From assembly GCF_004745425.1 (NCBI RefSeq), contig NZ_PGGK01000004.1, positions 124,001 through 188,000 of the forward strand: a DNA stretch of 64,000 nucleotides, written 5' to 3'. The DNA is from Methanolobus halotolerans (lineage in GTDB: Archaea; Halobacteriota; Methanosarcinia; Methanosarcinales; Methanosarcinaceae). Shown here piece by piece: positions 34,577 through 44,172 of the stretch (its first letter is position 1; each line of letters opens with the position of its first letter). Position numbers and translations under genes: made by a program. Under the pieces are notes generated by a model. The model saw nothing but the letters and a program-made list of their open reading frames with translations, had not been told where the DNA came from and did no database searches.

Positions 34577-35333
34577 CAAAATTGAGATCAATATACCCGA
34601 AGATCATCAGCAAACCAATGATAACAGGTTGGTGTACGATGTATATAAAAAGTGACTTCCTGCCAAGATAATCGAGTAACCTTATCAGAGGATTGTACTC
34701 AAGATCGCGTATCTCAAATTGCCTTCGGTATCCCAGATACAGGTTGTTTCCTGCGAATACGCCCAGCAGGACCAGGCCGAACCAGGGGATAAGGGGGAAA
34801 TAATCAAGGGAATAGAAACCGAAGGGTTTCAGGCCGAGCCAGAGCAGCCAGGGGAAATCCACATATGCATTCTGCGTGAAAAAACCCATGAACAATATTG
34901 CCAGTCCCACAGACAGAGGCTTGACACGATACTTAAGGAATGGATAAGCAAGGACTATTGAAACGCCGATGAGATGAAGGATCCCGAAGACGACCATACC
35001 CCTCTCCAGAAAAAAGCCAGTTACAAGTGTAATAACAAGTCCCCATGAAAATATGGCCGCACCCCTTTTCAGATATTTGGGGAACAGATTCTGACCCTTA
35101 TCCGAAAAATGCCTTGCCCGGGAATAGCTCAAAGTCAGGGACAGGCCCACCAGGAAAATGAAGGTGATCGCAGCGCCCCTCCCAATAAACAGCAAGATGC
35201 CTGAGCGAACACCCGACTCATATACGCCCAGGTATTCCAGATCAAAAAAAACATGGTAGATCACCATAAAGATGATCGCGATACCACGGAAAACGTCAAC
35301 CTCCCAGAATCGCTTTTGGAGATGTGCATCCAT
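34566..35333 (-). CDS. DUF1624 / heparan-alpha-glucosaminide N-acetyltransferase-like membrane protein
   Basis: A 255-residue polytopic membrane protein with about seven helices. The N-terminal RFWEVDVFRGIAIIFMVIYHVFFD is the hallmark of the DUF1624/acyltransferase-3-like superfamily, with an essential His in the first helix. Related proteins transfer acyl groups across membranes. It is followed upstream in transcription by the zinc-ribbon gene 20 bp away, so both may be one operon. Substrate unknown. Confidence 0.85.
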   Translation of the reverse strand: MDAHLQKRFWEVDVFRGIAIIFMVIYHVFFDLEYLGVYESGVRSGILLFIGRGAAITFIFLVGLSLTLSYSRARHFSDKGQNLFPKYLKRGAAIFSWGLVITLVTGFFLERGMVVFGILHLIGVSIVLAYPFLKYRVKPLSVGLAILFMGFFTQNAYVDFPWLLWLGLKPFGFYSLDYFPLIPWFGLVLLGVFAGNNLYLGYRRQFEIRDLEYNPLIRLLDYLGRKSLFIYIVHQPVIIGLLMIFGYIDLNFAGF

Positions 35334-35353
35334 GGTGATTCATCCATAAAAAA

Positions 35354-35803
35354 TTATTTTTTAGCTTTGCCCTTTTCCCTGTCCTTTTTGAAAACCGACC
35401 CCAAATGAAGGGCATAGGCACCATCCTCTTTTATTGCCATAACTATTTCCTTGCGGTCCAGAAGGGAATCAAGGTTAAGTTCATATGAGCCCGGACCAAG
35501 GATGCGCACGGATTCCACACGCTCGCCCTCCTCTTCGGCTACACTATGTCTGTCCGCACCAGGTCCAATGATATCATCAATCTCCCGGATGATCTTACCC
35601 CGGGGTGCATGATCATGGCTTTCATCTATGACAGTATGCTGCTCTACCTTTTCCTCATCCCCAACTATTTCGTTCTCCTCACCTTCTGACCCGTCTTCCT
35701 TTACGAAAAGAAACTTGTTCCAGCCACATTCAGGGCACCCACTCAATATGACCGAAGCACCGTCTTCAAAGATAGATTCACATCTTGTACATTTGTGAGG
35801 CAT
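35354..35803 (-). CDS. OapC/ArvC-type zinc-ribbon protein (COG3364)
   Basis: A 149-residue protein with an N-terminal zinc ribbon (CTRC near residue 5 and CPECGW near residue 23), an acidic linker, and a conserved C-terminal module ILGPGSYELNLDSLLDRKEIVMAIKEDGAYALHLGSVF (quoted in part). This matches the archaeal COG3364 family, called OapC or ArvC in other archaea and linked there to an operon with a small GTPase and membrane vesicles. The partner genes are not present here. Function in methanogens is not known. Confidence 0.8.
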   Translation of the reverse strand: MPHKCTRCESIFEDGASVILSGCPECGWNKFLFVKEDGSEGEENEIVGDEEKVEQHTVIDESHDHAPRGKIIREIDDIIGPGADRHSVAEEEGERVESVRILGPGSYELNLDSLLDRKEIVMAIKEDGAYALHLGSVFKKDREKGKAKK

Positions 35804-35945
35804 GATTCACCGATTTATACAAGCATAATGATATATTAAAATTCTTGCGATAAGCCTGCATTTGAACATAGGGATGCAGGCTGATGAAGCAACAATGACC
35901 TGATCATTCTGCAGCAATTATAACAATATTCGGCCAGGAACCTGA

Positions 35946-36644
35946 TCAGGCAAGCTTCCAATAATGATCTCCATCTTCAGTTACGCACTTTACAATTCCC
36001 CTGCGGTTCATCTCTGCCATGATCTCAGGAAGTCTGCCAGGCTGGGCGATCTCGAATGCGAAAGAATCAAGTGAATGGTACATGTAAAGGCCATGCTTTA
36101 TATTAGGAATACTCCACATGCTGCGTTCCTCTTTTTTCATGAGCGTTGATATCAGATCGATCATGTCTTCAAGGAAGTTCCACGGGAACACAACCCACGC
36201 CCATTCCTCAAGACGCTCGCCACAATAGTCCGGATCATATTCAGAAGAGTCCAGGTACTGAAGTACCACGGTCCTTACTTCTTTTGGGCCTTGCTGTTTT
36301 ACATACTCGATCGAATGCATCAGGCTCTTACCCGTATCTGTGATATCGTCAACAATAAGCACCTTTTTCCCTGAGACGGCATTGTCGGCCAGCGGGTACT
36401 TTATCATTGGTCCATCACCTGCAAGTGCTGTACCGAGGTAATGTTCTATTTTCAGGCTGGTGAGGTCATCAAGTCCCAGAAAGTCACACAACACACGTCC
36501 TGCAAACCACCCTCCTCTTGCAAGGGCAATTATCATATCCGGTTCATAGCCAGAGCTTTTTATCTGGTCAGAAACTTCTCTGCAAAGATCGTAAATGTAA
36601 TCCCAGTTAGTCACAACGCATTTGAATTTATCAGGCAATACCAT
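35946..36644 (-). CDS. Phosphoribosyltransferase (COG2236-like) with C-terminal extension
   Basis: A 232-residue PRT-fold protein. The PRPP-binding loop VLIVDDITDTGKSL is perfect, preceded by IALARGGWFAGRVLCD. The last 70 residues form a separate helical, possibly winged-helix region (LPEIMAEMNRRGIVKCVTEDGDHYWKL). I set the start at 36644, where GGAGGGAT lies about 9 bp upstream; the longer frame would run back into tRNA-iMet. Substrate (hypoxanthine, xanthine or other base) cannot be decided, and the tail is unusual for a plain salvage enzyme. Confidence 0.88.
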   Translation of the reverse strand: MVLPDKFKCVVTNWDYIYDLCREVSDQIKSSGYEPDMIIALARGGWFAGRVLCDFLGLDDLTSLKIEHYLGTALAGDGPMIKYPLADNAVSGKKVLIVDDITDTGKSLMHSIEYVKQQGPKEVRTVVLQYLDSSEYDPDYCGERLEEWAWVVFPWNFLEDMIDLISTLMKKEERSMWSIPNIKHGLYMYHSLDSFAFEIAQPGRLPEIMAEMNRRGIVKCVTEDGDHYWKLA

Positions 36645-36785
36645 TTTTTTATCCCTCCGGACGAGAATATAATTTGCATAGACAGTAGATATATATTTTG
36701 GCTTGAAACATATCCATACGCAACCTTTATCTGCAATGATATTGTTGTAGGGGAGTGCCCTCCCACACAAGGAAGCAATCGAAGA

Positions 36786-36860
36786 AGCGGGGTGGGGTAG
36801 CCAGGAGATCCCGACGGGCTCATAACCCGTAGACCGATGGTTCGAATCCATCCCCCGCTA
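36786..36860 (+). tRNA. Initiator tRNA-Met (anticodon CAT)
   Basis: A 75-nt cloverleaf with acceptor AGCGGGG/CCCCGCT, discriminator A, and anticodon stem ACGGG/CCCGT around CTCATAA. The three G:C pairs next to the anticodon loop and the A1:U72 end pair are identity features of archaeal initiators. CCA is not encoded. Confidence 0.95.
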
Positions 36861-36927
36861 TTGAGATACTTTTTTTTACAATCAAACATCCTTTGGTTCG
36901 TCAAAGAATACAGGATCAAGTTGGTAG

Positions 36928-37761
36928 ATGGAATTATCCACTGTTATATTCGGACTTGGAGCTGCAGCCTGCTGGGGAGCAGGTGATTTCTGCGGGGGAA
37001 TCGCTACGAAACGTAGCGGTGCGCTTGCAGTTGCAATCGTTTCTCAGATAGTCGGAGCATTACTGCTCGCATCATCTGCACTCATTATCGGAGAGGTAGT
37101 ACCTTCTATGCAGGACATCCTATGGGGAGCACTTGGAGGAATTTCCGGAGGTATCGGTATCTTAGCATTGTATCATGCCCTTTCTGCCTCCAAGATGGGA
37201 GTCGTTGCCCCTGTGGCGGCAGTATCAAGTGCGATCATTCCCGTGACCTTTGGCATAGCACTGGAAGGATTACCTGCCAACAGCCAGATACTGGGCTTTA
37301 TATTTGCATTCATAGGGGTCTGGTTCATATCAAGAGAAGAGGACGGATCGAAGATAAATCTATACAACCTGAGACTCCCACTGGTAGCAGGTCTTGGCTT
37401 TGGCCTTTTCATGATATTTATTGACAGGATACAGGGAGATGCCATCCTGTGGCCACTTGTCGGAGCAAGGATAGCTTCCTTGATAATGTTCTGCCTGGCA
37501 GCTATATATATGAAAAAGACAAAAGTGCCGGTAATCACTTATTTCCCGCTTATGATCTTTGCAGGCGTACTGGACACAGGAGGAAACCTGTTCTACGCAC
37601 TTGCAGCCCAGGCAGGAAGACTGGACATAGCAGCCGTACTTACATCACTCTACCCGGCTCTAACAGTCCTGATGGCATGGATACTTCTGAAGGAACGCTT
37701 AGCTCAAAGGCAGTGGCTTGGCGTGCTTTCAGTGATGATGGCAGTTGTGCTTATCGCCTGA
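36928..37761 (+). CDS. EamA/DMT family transporter
   Basis: A 277-residue membrane protein with ten predicted helices arranged as two EamA repeats (for example AAACWGAGDFCGGIATKRSG at the start and AAVLTSLYPALTVLMAWILLKERL near the end, both quoted in part). The family exports or imports small metabolites such as amino acids or nucleosides. It lies 67 bp after tRNA-iMet and 91 bp before srp54; no operon partner hints at the substrate. Confidence 0.88.
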   Translation: MELSTVIFGLGAAACWGAGDFCGGIATKRSGALAVAIVSQIVGALLLASSALIIGEVVPSMQDILWGALGGISGGIGILALYHALSASKMGVVAPVAAVSSAIIPVTFGIALEGLPANSQILGFIFAFIGVWFISREEDGSKINLYNLRLPLVAGLGFGLFMIFIDRIQGDAILWPLVGARIASLIMFCLAAIYMKKTKVPVITYFPLMIFAGVLDTGGNLFYALAAQAGRLDIAAVLTSLYPALTVLMAWILLKERLAQRQWLGVLSVMMAVVLIA

Positions 37762-37852
37762 TACGGTGATGTACAGCATGCAGAAGAGTTTCACAACAAT
37801 ATTAAATACGAACTGCCCATTTATTAACAAAAATATACAGGATGATCTTTAA

Positions 37853-39172
37853 ATGGTTATGGATAAATTAGGAAGTTCCTTGCAGGATGCACTCAAGAAG
37901 TTGGTTAAATCCGGACGCATCGACGAACGTACCGTGAACGAGGTTGTCAAGGATATCCAGAGAGCTTTGCTTCAGGCCGATGTGAACGTTAAGCTGGTCA
38001 TGGAGATGTCAAAGCACATCAAAGAGCGCGCGCTCAAGGAAGAGGTACCCTCCGGGATGAATCCCAGGGAACATGTGATCAGGATAGTATACCAGGAACT
38101 GATCAGTATAATCGGCAAGAGCACAGAGATTCCGCTCAAACCTCAGAAGATAATGATGATAGGGTTGCAGGGTAGCGGTAAGACCACGACGTCTGCTAAA
38201 CTTGCCCGTTATTTCCAGAAAAAAGGTCTTAAACCTGCAGTGATCTGTGCTGATACGTTCCGCCCGGGTGCTTACCAACAGTTAAAGACCCTCTGTGACA
38301 AACTTAACGTTGCATTCTACGGAGAGGAGGGTAACCCCGATGCAGTGGGAATAGTTGAAAGAGGACTCAAAGAGGTCCAGAAATACGACATTATCATTGT
38401 GGATACAGCCGGACGTCACTCCCTTGAAAGCGACCTTATCATTGAAATGGAGAACATCCATGACGTTGCAAAACCTGATTACAAACTGCTCGTACTTGAT
38501 GGTGCGATAGGACAGCAGGCAAGCGAGCAGGCTCGTGCATTCAATGAGTCGGTGGGTATATCAGGTGTGATCATCTCCAAACTGGATGGTACGGCAAAGG
38601 GTGGCGGTGCACTTTCCGCAGTATCCGAAACAAACTCATCGATAGCTTTTATCGGCATGGGAGAGACACCCGATGACCTTGAGAGGTTCGAGTCGGACAG
38701 GTTCATTTCCAGGCTTCTGGGAATGGGCGACATCAAAAGTCTTATAGAAAAGGCAGAAGAAGCCCTTGGAGACGAGGAACTCGATGTACAGGCCATGATG
38801 ACAGGTCGTTTTACCCTCAAGGATATGTACAAGCAGCTTGAGAGCCTCAACAAGATGGGACCCATGAAACAGATCATGCAGATGTTGCCCCTTGGAGGCA
38901 TGGGTGCCAAGATACCCGAAGATGCCTACCAGGTCACCGGTGATAAGCTCAAACGCTACAGAGTGCTCATGGATTCAATGACAGAGGAAGAGATGCTCAA
39001 CCCAAGACTTATCGGCAGCTCCCGCATCAAGCGAATTGCCATGGGTTCGGGATCCAGTGCAGATGATGTAAGGGAACTCTTGAAGTATCACAAAATGATG
39101 CAGACAGCCATGAAAGGATTCCGTGGCGGTAAGTTCAACATGCAAAAAATGATGAAGAAAATGGGTATGTGA
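37853..39172 (+). CDS. srp54: Signal recognition particle 54 kDa protein
   Basis: A 439-residue SRP GTPase that binds 7S RNA and signal sequences at the ribosome. An N domain (residues 1-90), a G domain with [26 protein letters not shown] and [14 protein letters not shown], and a methionine-rich M domain ([30 protein letters not shown]) are all present. ATG 37853 or 37859 could start it. The gene converges on guaAa with only 2 bp between stops. Confidence 0.97.
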   Translation: MVMDKLGSSLQDALKKLVKSGRIDERTVNEVVKDIQRALLQADVNVKLVMEMSKHIKERALKEEVPSGMNPREHVIRIVYQELISIIGKSTEIPLKPQKIMMIGLQGSGKTTTSAKLARYFQKKGLKPAVICADTFRPGAYQQLKTLCDKLNVAFYGEEGNPDAVGIVERGLKEVQKYDIIIVDTAGRHSLESDLIIEMENIHDVAKPDYKLLVLDGAIGQQASEQARAFNESVGISGVIISKLDGTAKGGGALSAVSETNSSIAFIGMGETPDDLERFESDRFISRLLGMGDIKSLIEKAEEALGDEELDVQAMMTGRFTLKDMYKQLESLNKMGPMKQIMQMLPLGGMGAKIPEDAYQVTGDKLKRYRVLMDSMTEEEMLNPRLIGSSRIKRIAMGSGSSADDVRELLKYHKMMQTAMKGFRGGKFNMQKMMKKMGM

Positions 39173-39174
39173 GA

Positions 39175-39744
39175 TCAATATTTCTCACAGATCTCGAAGA
39201 AGTTCGTCAGAAGCTGTTCTCCTTTTTCCGTATGTGCTACTTCAGGATGCCACTGCACACCGAAGATTGGACGTTCCACATGCCTCATTGCTTCGTACTC
39301 ACAAATATTAGACCTTGCAAGTTGTATGAAATCCCCGGGTAAGCTTACAACTTCATCCGCATGTGATGCCCATACAGAGGTTCGCGGACCCAGTCCCTTC
39401 AGGATCTCATCCTCATCAACGATCTCGATCTCGATGTTCGCATATCCGCCAGACGGACCCGGACCAACCCCTCCGCCGAATGTCTTAGCGATCAGCTGGT
39501 GCCCGAGACAGATACCAAGGATCGGAAGGTCAATACTTTCAATATATTCAGAGCATATGCCAGCCCTGTCCAGAGCAGGACCGCCGCTCAGTATCAGCCC
39601 GTCGGGTTCTTCGTCAAGAATATCATCAATAGGTATTGTGTTGGCAACGATCTTAGTATCCATGTCCAGATCCCTTACTGAACGGTGGATAAGGTGGCAA
39701 AACTGCCCATAGTTATTGATAACAAGAATCTTTAGTTCTCTCAT
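39175..39744 (-). CDS. guaAa: GMP synthase subunit A (glutamine amidotransferase)
   Basis: A 189-residue class I amidotransferase with the nucleophile elbow [15 protein letters not shown] and the catalytic His-Glu in [12 protein letters not shown]. It provides ammonia to the separate synthetase subunit (guaAb, 20972-21886). The two halves of GMP synthase are thus encoded about 17 kb apart. Length fits the archaeal stand-alone subunit. Confidence 0.96.
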   Translation of the reverse strand: MRELKILVINNYGQFCHLIHRSVRDLDMDTKIVANTIPIDDILDEEPDGLILSGGPALDRAGICSEYIESIDLPILGICLGHQLIAKTFGGGVGPGPSGGYANIEIEIVDEDEILKGLGPRTSVWASHADEVVSLPGDFIQLARSNICEYEAMRHVERPIFGVQWHPEVAHTEKGEQLLTNFFEICEKY

Positions 39745-39939
39745 GTGTTCATCTTTATGTGATGCTAATAGATAATATTGATGTTGGAATTCACATTATC
39801 AGGCAGTTTCATGTTATGATGCCACAAAAACAAATAGTGTTAAGTAAAATCAAAATGTAAACTACATAAGGGAGAGGAAATTTAATATAAAGAAAAATAT
39901 AATATTTCTGGTTACCGCATTATTGATCGAGGAATTATA

Positions 39940-41307
39940 TTGGATACAAAGTCTACAGGCATACCCGGCCTGGATGAAATACTGGGTGGCGGGATTCCCC
40001 AGCCCTCAACAATACTCATAGCAGGAAATCCCGGCACAGGAAGAACAACACTTGGAATCCAGAGTCTGTGCTATGCAGCCAGGGAAGGAGAAAAAGTCCT
40101 TTATGTATGCCCCACTACCAAATCCGAGAGTTCGGTACGTGAGATATTATCGGGTTACGATTTCTATGAAGAGAGCCTGAATATTCGCACATACAATATC
40201 AGTTCGGTAGAAAGGGACCCCCTGACAATGCTGGTGGACCTTGGTAACGCAGTTGCATCCCTAAACCCCGACAGAGTACTTATTGATCCTGTCACCCCAA
40301 TTGGTTTCGGATTCCCTGAAGCTGAAAGAAGAAGATTCATGTATTCACTTAATTCAGCAATAAATGACTGGAATGCCATTGTATACATGACCGGGACGAT
40401 GACGACCGTAGAAATGTGCAGGTCGGTCATCACCGACATTGCCGATGGCGTGATATATCTTTCCCAGAAGATAGAGCGTGTGCACACGGATCGCCGTCTG
40501 AGAGTTGTGAAATTCAGCGGCATGAGCTATCTTAGCGGAGAACATTTCTTTGAAATATCAGCTTCCGGAACGCACCTGTACCCAAGGATTCAGGTCCCTG
40601 TTCCCAAACCGGAATGGAATTCCGAAAGAACAGGATTCGGAATAGAAGAACTGGAAAAGTTCATGGGAGGAGGATTGTTCAGGCAATCGTCTACATTACT
40701 GGCCGGCAATACAGGTACAGGTAAAACCCTTTTTGGCCTGCAGTTCATTGTTGACGGGGCAAGGAAAGGGGAGCCAGGCATTATAAGCAGTTTTGAAGAA
40801 ACACCCGGAGAGATCCGGCACTACGCTGCAAACTTCGGAATGGACATCAAAGAACTGGAAGAAAGAGACCTTGTCAGGATACTCTGCGTGGCTCCTTCGG
40901 AGATCAATGCCTGCAAACATGCTGCCGAACTGCAAGAGCATATCGAAGCTATAGGAGCAAGAAGAATAGTACTTGACGACATATCGGGATTCGACCATGC
41001 TTTCGGAGATTGCTCAGAAAAGAGAAAACACCTGTCAAACCTCATCAGAATCTTTAAGGATAAGGACGTCACATCCTTATTCATCAGCGGAAATATGGCT
41101 GCAGGAAGTGACCCACTCGTCTCTGAAATACCGATATCATCCTTTGTTGACAATCTCATACTCATGCGAAACCTGGAGATAGAGAGTGATATTAAAAAAG
41201 CCCTTTACATTTTAAAGATGCATGGAAGCATTCACGAAAAACGTCTTATCAGCTATTATATCGATTCAGAAGGAATACATATAGGCGAGTTCCTGAAAGA
41301 CAGATAA
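39940..41307 (+). CDS. Double KaiC-domain RecA-superfamily ATPase
   Basis: A 455-residue protein with two KaiC-like ATPase domains. The start is TTG, with GAGGAATT about 7 bp upstream. Domain 2 has a standard Walker A (GNTGTGKT, Lys262), while domain 1 reads GNPGTGRTT with Arg35 in place of the essential lysine. Domain 1 keeps a Walker B-like RVLIDPV. Archaeal KaiC-like proteins are thought to act in signalling or archaellum-related control. Monocistronic, followed by a T-rich terminator. Function not known. Confidence 0.88.
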   Translation: MDTKSTGIPGLDEILGGGIPQPSTILIAGNPGTGRTTLGIQSLCYAAREGEKVLYVCPTTKSESSVREILSGYDFYEESLNIRTYNISSVERDPLTMLVDLGNAVASLNPDRVLIDPVTPIGFGFPEAERRRFMYSLNSAINDWNAIVYMTGTMTTVEMCRSVITDIADGVIYLSQKIERVHTDRRLRVVKFSGMSYLSGEHFFEISASGTHLYPRIQVPVPKPEWNSERTGFGIEELEKFMGGGLFRQSSTLLAGNTGTGKTLFGLQFIVDGARKGEPGIISSFEETPGEIRHYAANFGMDIKELEERDLVRILCVAPSEINACKHAAELQEHIEAIGARRIVLDDISGFDHAFGDCSEKRKHLSNLIRIFKDKDVTSLFISGNMAAGSDPLVSEIPISSFVDNLILMRNLEIESDIKKALYILKMHGSIHEKRLISYYIDSEGIHIGEFLKDR

Positions 41308-41328
41308 CTTTTTTTATTTTTCAGATTC
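41308..41328 (+). terminator. T-rich terminator after the KaiC-like gene
   Basis: CTTTTTTTATTTTTC directly follows the stop codon. Oligo-T without a hairpin is a common archaeal terminator. Confidence 0.5.
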
Positions 41329-41350
41329 ATTTCATGGTAAGACGATAACC

Positions 41351-41385
41351 TTTAAATAATAAACCGTGTCACTATGTGACATAGT
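41351..41385 (+). promoter_or_regulatory. Promoter and overlapping palindromes of the aro operon
   Basis: A TATA-like TTTAAATAA (41351-41359) is followed by two overlapping perfect palindromes, TGTCAC-TAT-GTGACA (41367-41381) and ACTATG-TGA-CATAGT (41371-41385), at the expected transcription start. This is a likely operator. The regulator is unknown. A leader of about 95 nt follows before aroA'. Confidence 0.45.
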
Positions 41386-41474
41386 AGCAAAGAAATCATT
41401 TATACACTGATGCACACGTTAGTACTATTGAACTCAAAGTTTAAGCAGTATAATACAGAAGGAAGGCAAACACC

Positions 41475-42272
41475 ATGACAGAGATCGGGAAAAATATACG
41501 TATTGAAAGAATAATGCACAGATACAGCAGGAATATTCTCATCATCCCCATGGACCACGGGATATCCGATGGACCTATAAAAGGGCTAATAAATGTTGCA
41601 GATTCCATAAACAAAGTTGCAGAGGGCGGAGCGGATGCAGTCCTCATGCAAAAAGGAATTGTTACATACGGGCACAGAGGATACGGACACGATGTAGGCC
41701 TGATAGTGCACATGAGCGCTTCTACTTCACTTGGACCCGACCCCAATAACAAAGTCCAGGTATGCACTGTGGAAGAAGTAATGAAAATGGGTGCTGATGC
41801 CGTATCGATACACGTTAATGTCGGATCGGAGACCGAAGCGGACCAATTGCAGAAACTTGGGAATGTCGCAAGAGAATGTGATTACTGGGGAATGCCACTG
41901 CTTGCAATGATGTATCCACGTGGAAAGAACATCACCAATCCGCATGACCCGGAACTTGTTGCACATGTTGCAAGGGTCGGTGCAGAACTTGGTGCTGACG
42001 TCGTCAAAACACTATACACAGGAGAAGTAGATTCGTTCAAGGATGTAGTAAAGGGTTGCCCGGTTCCGGTTGTGATTGCAGGCGGACCTAAGACAAACAC
42101 CGACAAGGAGTTCCTTGAAATGATAGAAGGTGCAATGGAAGCGGGTGCAAGAGGAGTTGCCATAGGAAGAAATGTATTCCAGCACGAAAATCCTACAAAA
42201 ATTACAAAAGCCATAACACAGATAGTGCATCATAAAAGGTCAGTTGAAGAAGCACTGGAAATGCTGAAATGA
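41475..42272 (+). CDS. aroA': 2-Amino-3,7-dideoxy-D-threo-hept-6-ulosonate synthase
   Basis: A 265-residue class I aldolase-like enzyme that condenses L-aspartate semialdehyde with 6-deoxy-5-ketofructose 1-phosphate to begin the archaeal shikimate route without erythrose 4-phosphate. [15 protein letters not shown] and DVVKTLYTG, with the Schiff-base lysine, match the ADH synthase/FBA-DhnA family. GGAAGG precedes the ATG. First gene of the five-gene aromatic operon. Confidence 0.93.
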   Translation: MTEIGKNIRIERIMHRYSRNILIIPMDHGISDGPIKGLINVADSINKVAEGGADAVLMQKGIVTYGHRGYGHDVGLIVHMSASTSLGPDPNNKVQVCTVEEVMKMGADAVSIHVNVGSETEADQLQKLGNVARECDYWGMPLLAMMYPRGKNITNPHDPELVAHVARVGAELGADVVKTLYTGEVDSFKDVVKGCPVPVVIAGGPKTNTDKEFLEMIEGAMEAGARGVAIGRNVFQHENPTKITKAITQIVHHKRSVEEALEMLK

Positions 42273-42308
42273 ATTCAAATAGTATTCCATGCTTGCGGAC
42301 GTGCTCAT

Positions 42309-43451
42309 ATGAACAATAAGATGATCTGGATCAAAGCCGATGAGGGCAACTGGGATGAACGCAAGGCTGTGGTTACCACCGGAATGGAATCAGGCGTGGA
42401 TGCCATATTAGTCAATGCTGCAGATGTTGAGAAGGTAAAGGAGCTTGGAAATGCTAAAGTTGCTGCATTTGCCTCCGACCAGGTAAAAGGAGCAGACATA
42501 ATCGTAGTAGGAAAAGGAGGAGAAGGTGATGGAACAAAGCCATTACCGCCTGACTACGGCGGCTCTCTTGACGTTACGACTGCTCTTCGCCTGAAAGAAA
42601 AAGGGCTCAAAGTTGCAGGATATGTCGTCATTCGCAACAAGAACTATGAGAACTTTGCAGCAGAGATGGGAAACATCTGCGATTATCTGATAACCATAGG
42701 CACTGACTGGCAGGTCATCCCGCTGGAGAACCTTATAGCAGGACTTCAAAAGAAAGATGTTAAGATCATGTCAGGCGTCAAGACCTCCGAAGAAGCAAAG
42801 CTTGCTTTTGAGACAATGGAACACGGCACTGACGGTGTACTGCTTGACACAAAAGATCTGAGCCAGATAAAAAAGACCTCAGAGATCGTCGAAAATGCAG
42901 GTGTTCAGAATATAGAGATCCAGACCGCGGTTGTTACAAGGGTTGAGTCTATTGGCATGGGTGACAGAGTCTGTGTGGATACATGCAACCTGATGATAAA
43001 AGGAGAGGGAATGCTTGTTGGATCACAGGCAAACGGCATGTTCCTTGTGCATTCCGAATCAGAAGAAAGCCCTTACGTTGCATCCCGTCCGTTCAGGGTC
43101 AACGCGGGTGCGGTACATGCCTATATCAAAGTAGGGGAAAAGACACGCTACCTTTCCGAACTCCAGGCAGGCGACGAGGTCACTATAGTTGACGGTGAAG
43201 GAAAGCAGAGAAAAGGCGTAGTAGGCCGTGTAAAAATAGAAAGAAGACCTCTTATGCTGGTTGAAGCAGACCTTAATGGAAAGATCATCAAGAACATACT
43301 CCAGAATGCAGAGACAATTAAACTCGTTACGAAGGACAAAGAGCCCATAGCTGTTACCGATCTTAAGGTTGGTGATGAGATACTGGTCCACTCAGAGGAC
43401 ATAGGCCGCCACTTCGGAATGAAGATAGAAGAGACAATTATAGAGAAATAA
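42309..43451 (+). CDS. aroB': 3-Dehydroquinate synthase II
   Basis: A 380-residue archaeal enzyme, unrelated to bacterial AroB, which deaminates and cyclises the AroA' product to 3-dehydroquinate. The N-terminal WIKADEGNWDERKAVVTTGMESG (in part), KGGEGDGTKPLP and GSQANGMFLVHSESEESPYVA (in part) are diagnostic and the length is normal. It follows aroA' by 36 bp. Confidence 0.94.
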   Translation: MNNKMIWIKADEGNWDERKAVVTTGMESGVDAILVNAADVEKVKELGNAKVAAFASDQVKGADIIVVGKGGEGDGTKPLPPDYGGSLDVTTALRLKEKGLKVAGYVVIRNKNYENFAAEMGNICDYLITIGTDWQVIPLENLIAGLQKKDVKIMSGVKTSEEAKLAFETMEHGTDGVLLDTKDLSQIKKTSEIVENAGVQNIEIQTAVVTRVESIGMGDRVCVDTCNLMIKGEGMLVGSQANGMFLVHSESEESPYVASRPFRVNAGAVHAYIKVGEKTRYLSELQAGDEVTIVDGEGKQRKGVVGRVKIERRPLMLVEADLNGKIIKNILQNAETIKLVTKDKEPIAVTDLKVGDEILVHSEDIGRHFGMKIEETIIEK

Positions 43452-43467
43452 GCCGGAGATGTCACCG

Positions 43468-44172
43468 ATGGTAAAGATAGGGACTTTTGACCTTGATCAA
43501 AAACCTGCTATAGTTTCAGTGATAGGTGATGACCCCGCCGAGAATGCAAAAGCTGCAAAATGGCTGGGTGCGAACATGCTTGAACTGAGACTGGACCTGC
43601 TCAATTTTTCAGACATTGATGAGGCTAAGAAAATTATTGACAGGATAAAAGCCAATACCAATCTTCCGTGTATTGCAACCAATAGGTTACTATCGGATGG
43701 CGGCAAGTGGGAAGGCAGCGAAGAGGAGAGGATTGCAGTCCTGATCGATATACTCCCTTTTGTGGAAGCAGTCGATATCGAGCTCAGTACAGATGCCGGA
43801 CAGCGTAACAGAGTAATAGAAGCTGCAACAGTAGCTGGTGTAACAGTTATTGTTTCCTCCCATGATTTCTATGGTACGCCATCTGTTAAGGAAATGAAAG
43901 GAATGCTCAGTAGTGCACATGAAGCAGGTGGCGATATTGCGAAACTGGCAGTAATGGCACAATCAAAGCAGGATGTACTCAATGTATTGCAGGCAACCGC
44001 AGATATGGAAAAGCCTGTTTGCACAATTGCAATGGGAGAAATTGGAAAACACAGCCGCATAGTTGCTCCCTGTTATGGTTCATGCCTGACATACGGAGCA
44101 ATAGCAAAAGCCGTTGCACCCGGACAGATCAAGATCCACGAACTAAGATCAGCTCTGGAGATACTCTTTTGA
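43468..44172 (+). CDS. aroD: 3-Dehydroquinate dehydratase, type I
   Basis: A 234-residue type I dehydroquinase using a Schiff-base lysine (Lys in DIAKLAVMAQSKQD) and catalytic His in VSSHDFYGTP. I chose ATG 43468 because GGAG lies 9 bp upstream; the ATG at 43459 sits directly on that site. Its TGA overlaps the TTG start of aroE (TTGA), indicating coupled translation. Confidence 0.94.
   Translation: MVKIGTFDLDQKPAIVSVIGDDPAENAKAAKWLGANMLELRLDLLNFSDIDEAKKIIDRIKANTNLPCIATNRLLSDGGKWEGSEEERIAVLIDILPFVEAVDIELSTDAGQRNRVIEAATVAGVTVIVSSHDFYGTPSVKEMKGMLSSAHEAGGDIAKLAVMAQSKQDVLNVLQATADMEKPVCTIAMGEIGKHSRIVAPCYGSCLTYGAIAKAVAPGQIKIHELRSALEILF

Noticed and set aside
36645-36851. N-terminal extension of the phosphoribosyltransferase frame
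   Set aside because: It runs into tRNA-iMet on the other strand and lacks homology; GGAGGGAT just before ATG 36644 marks the start.
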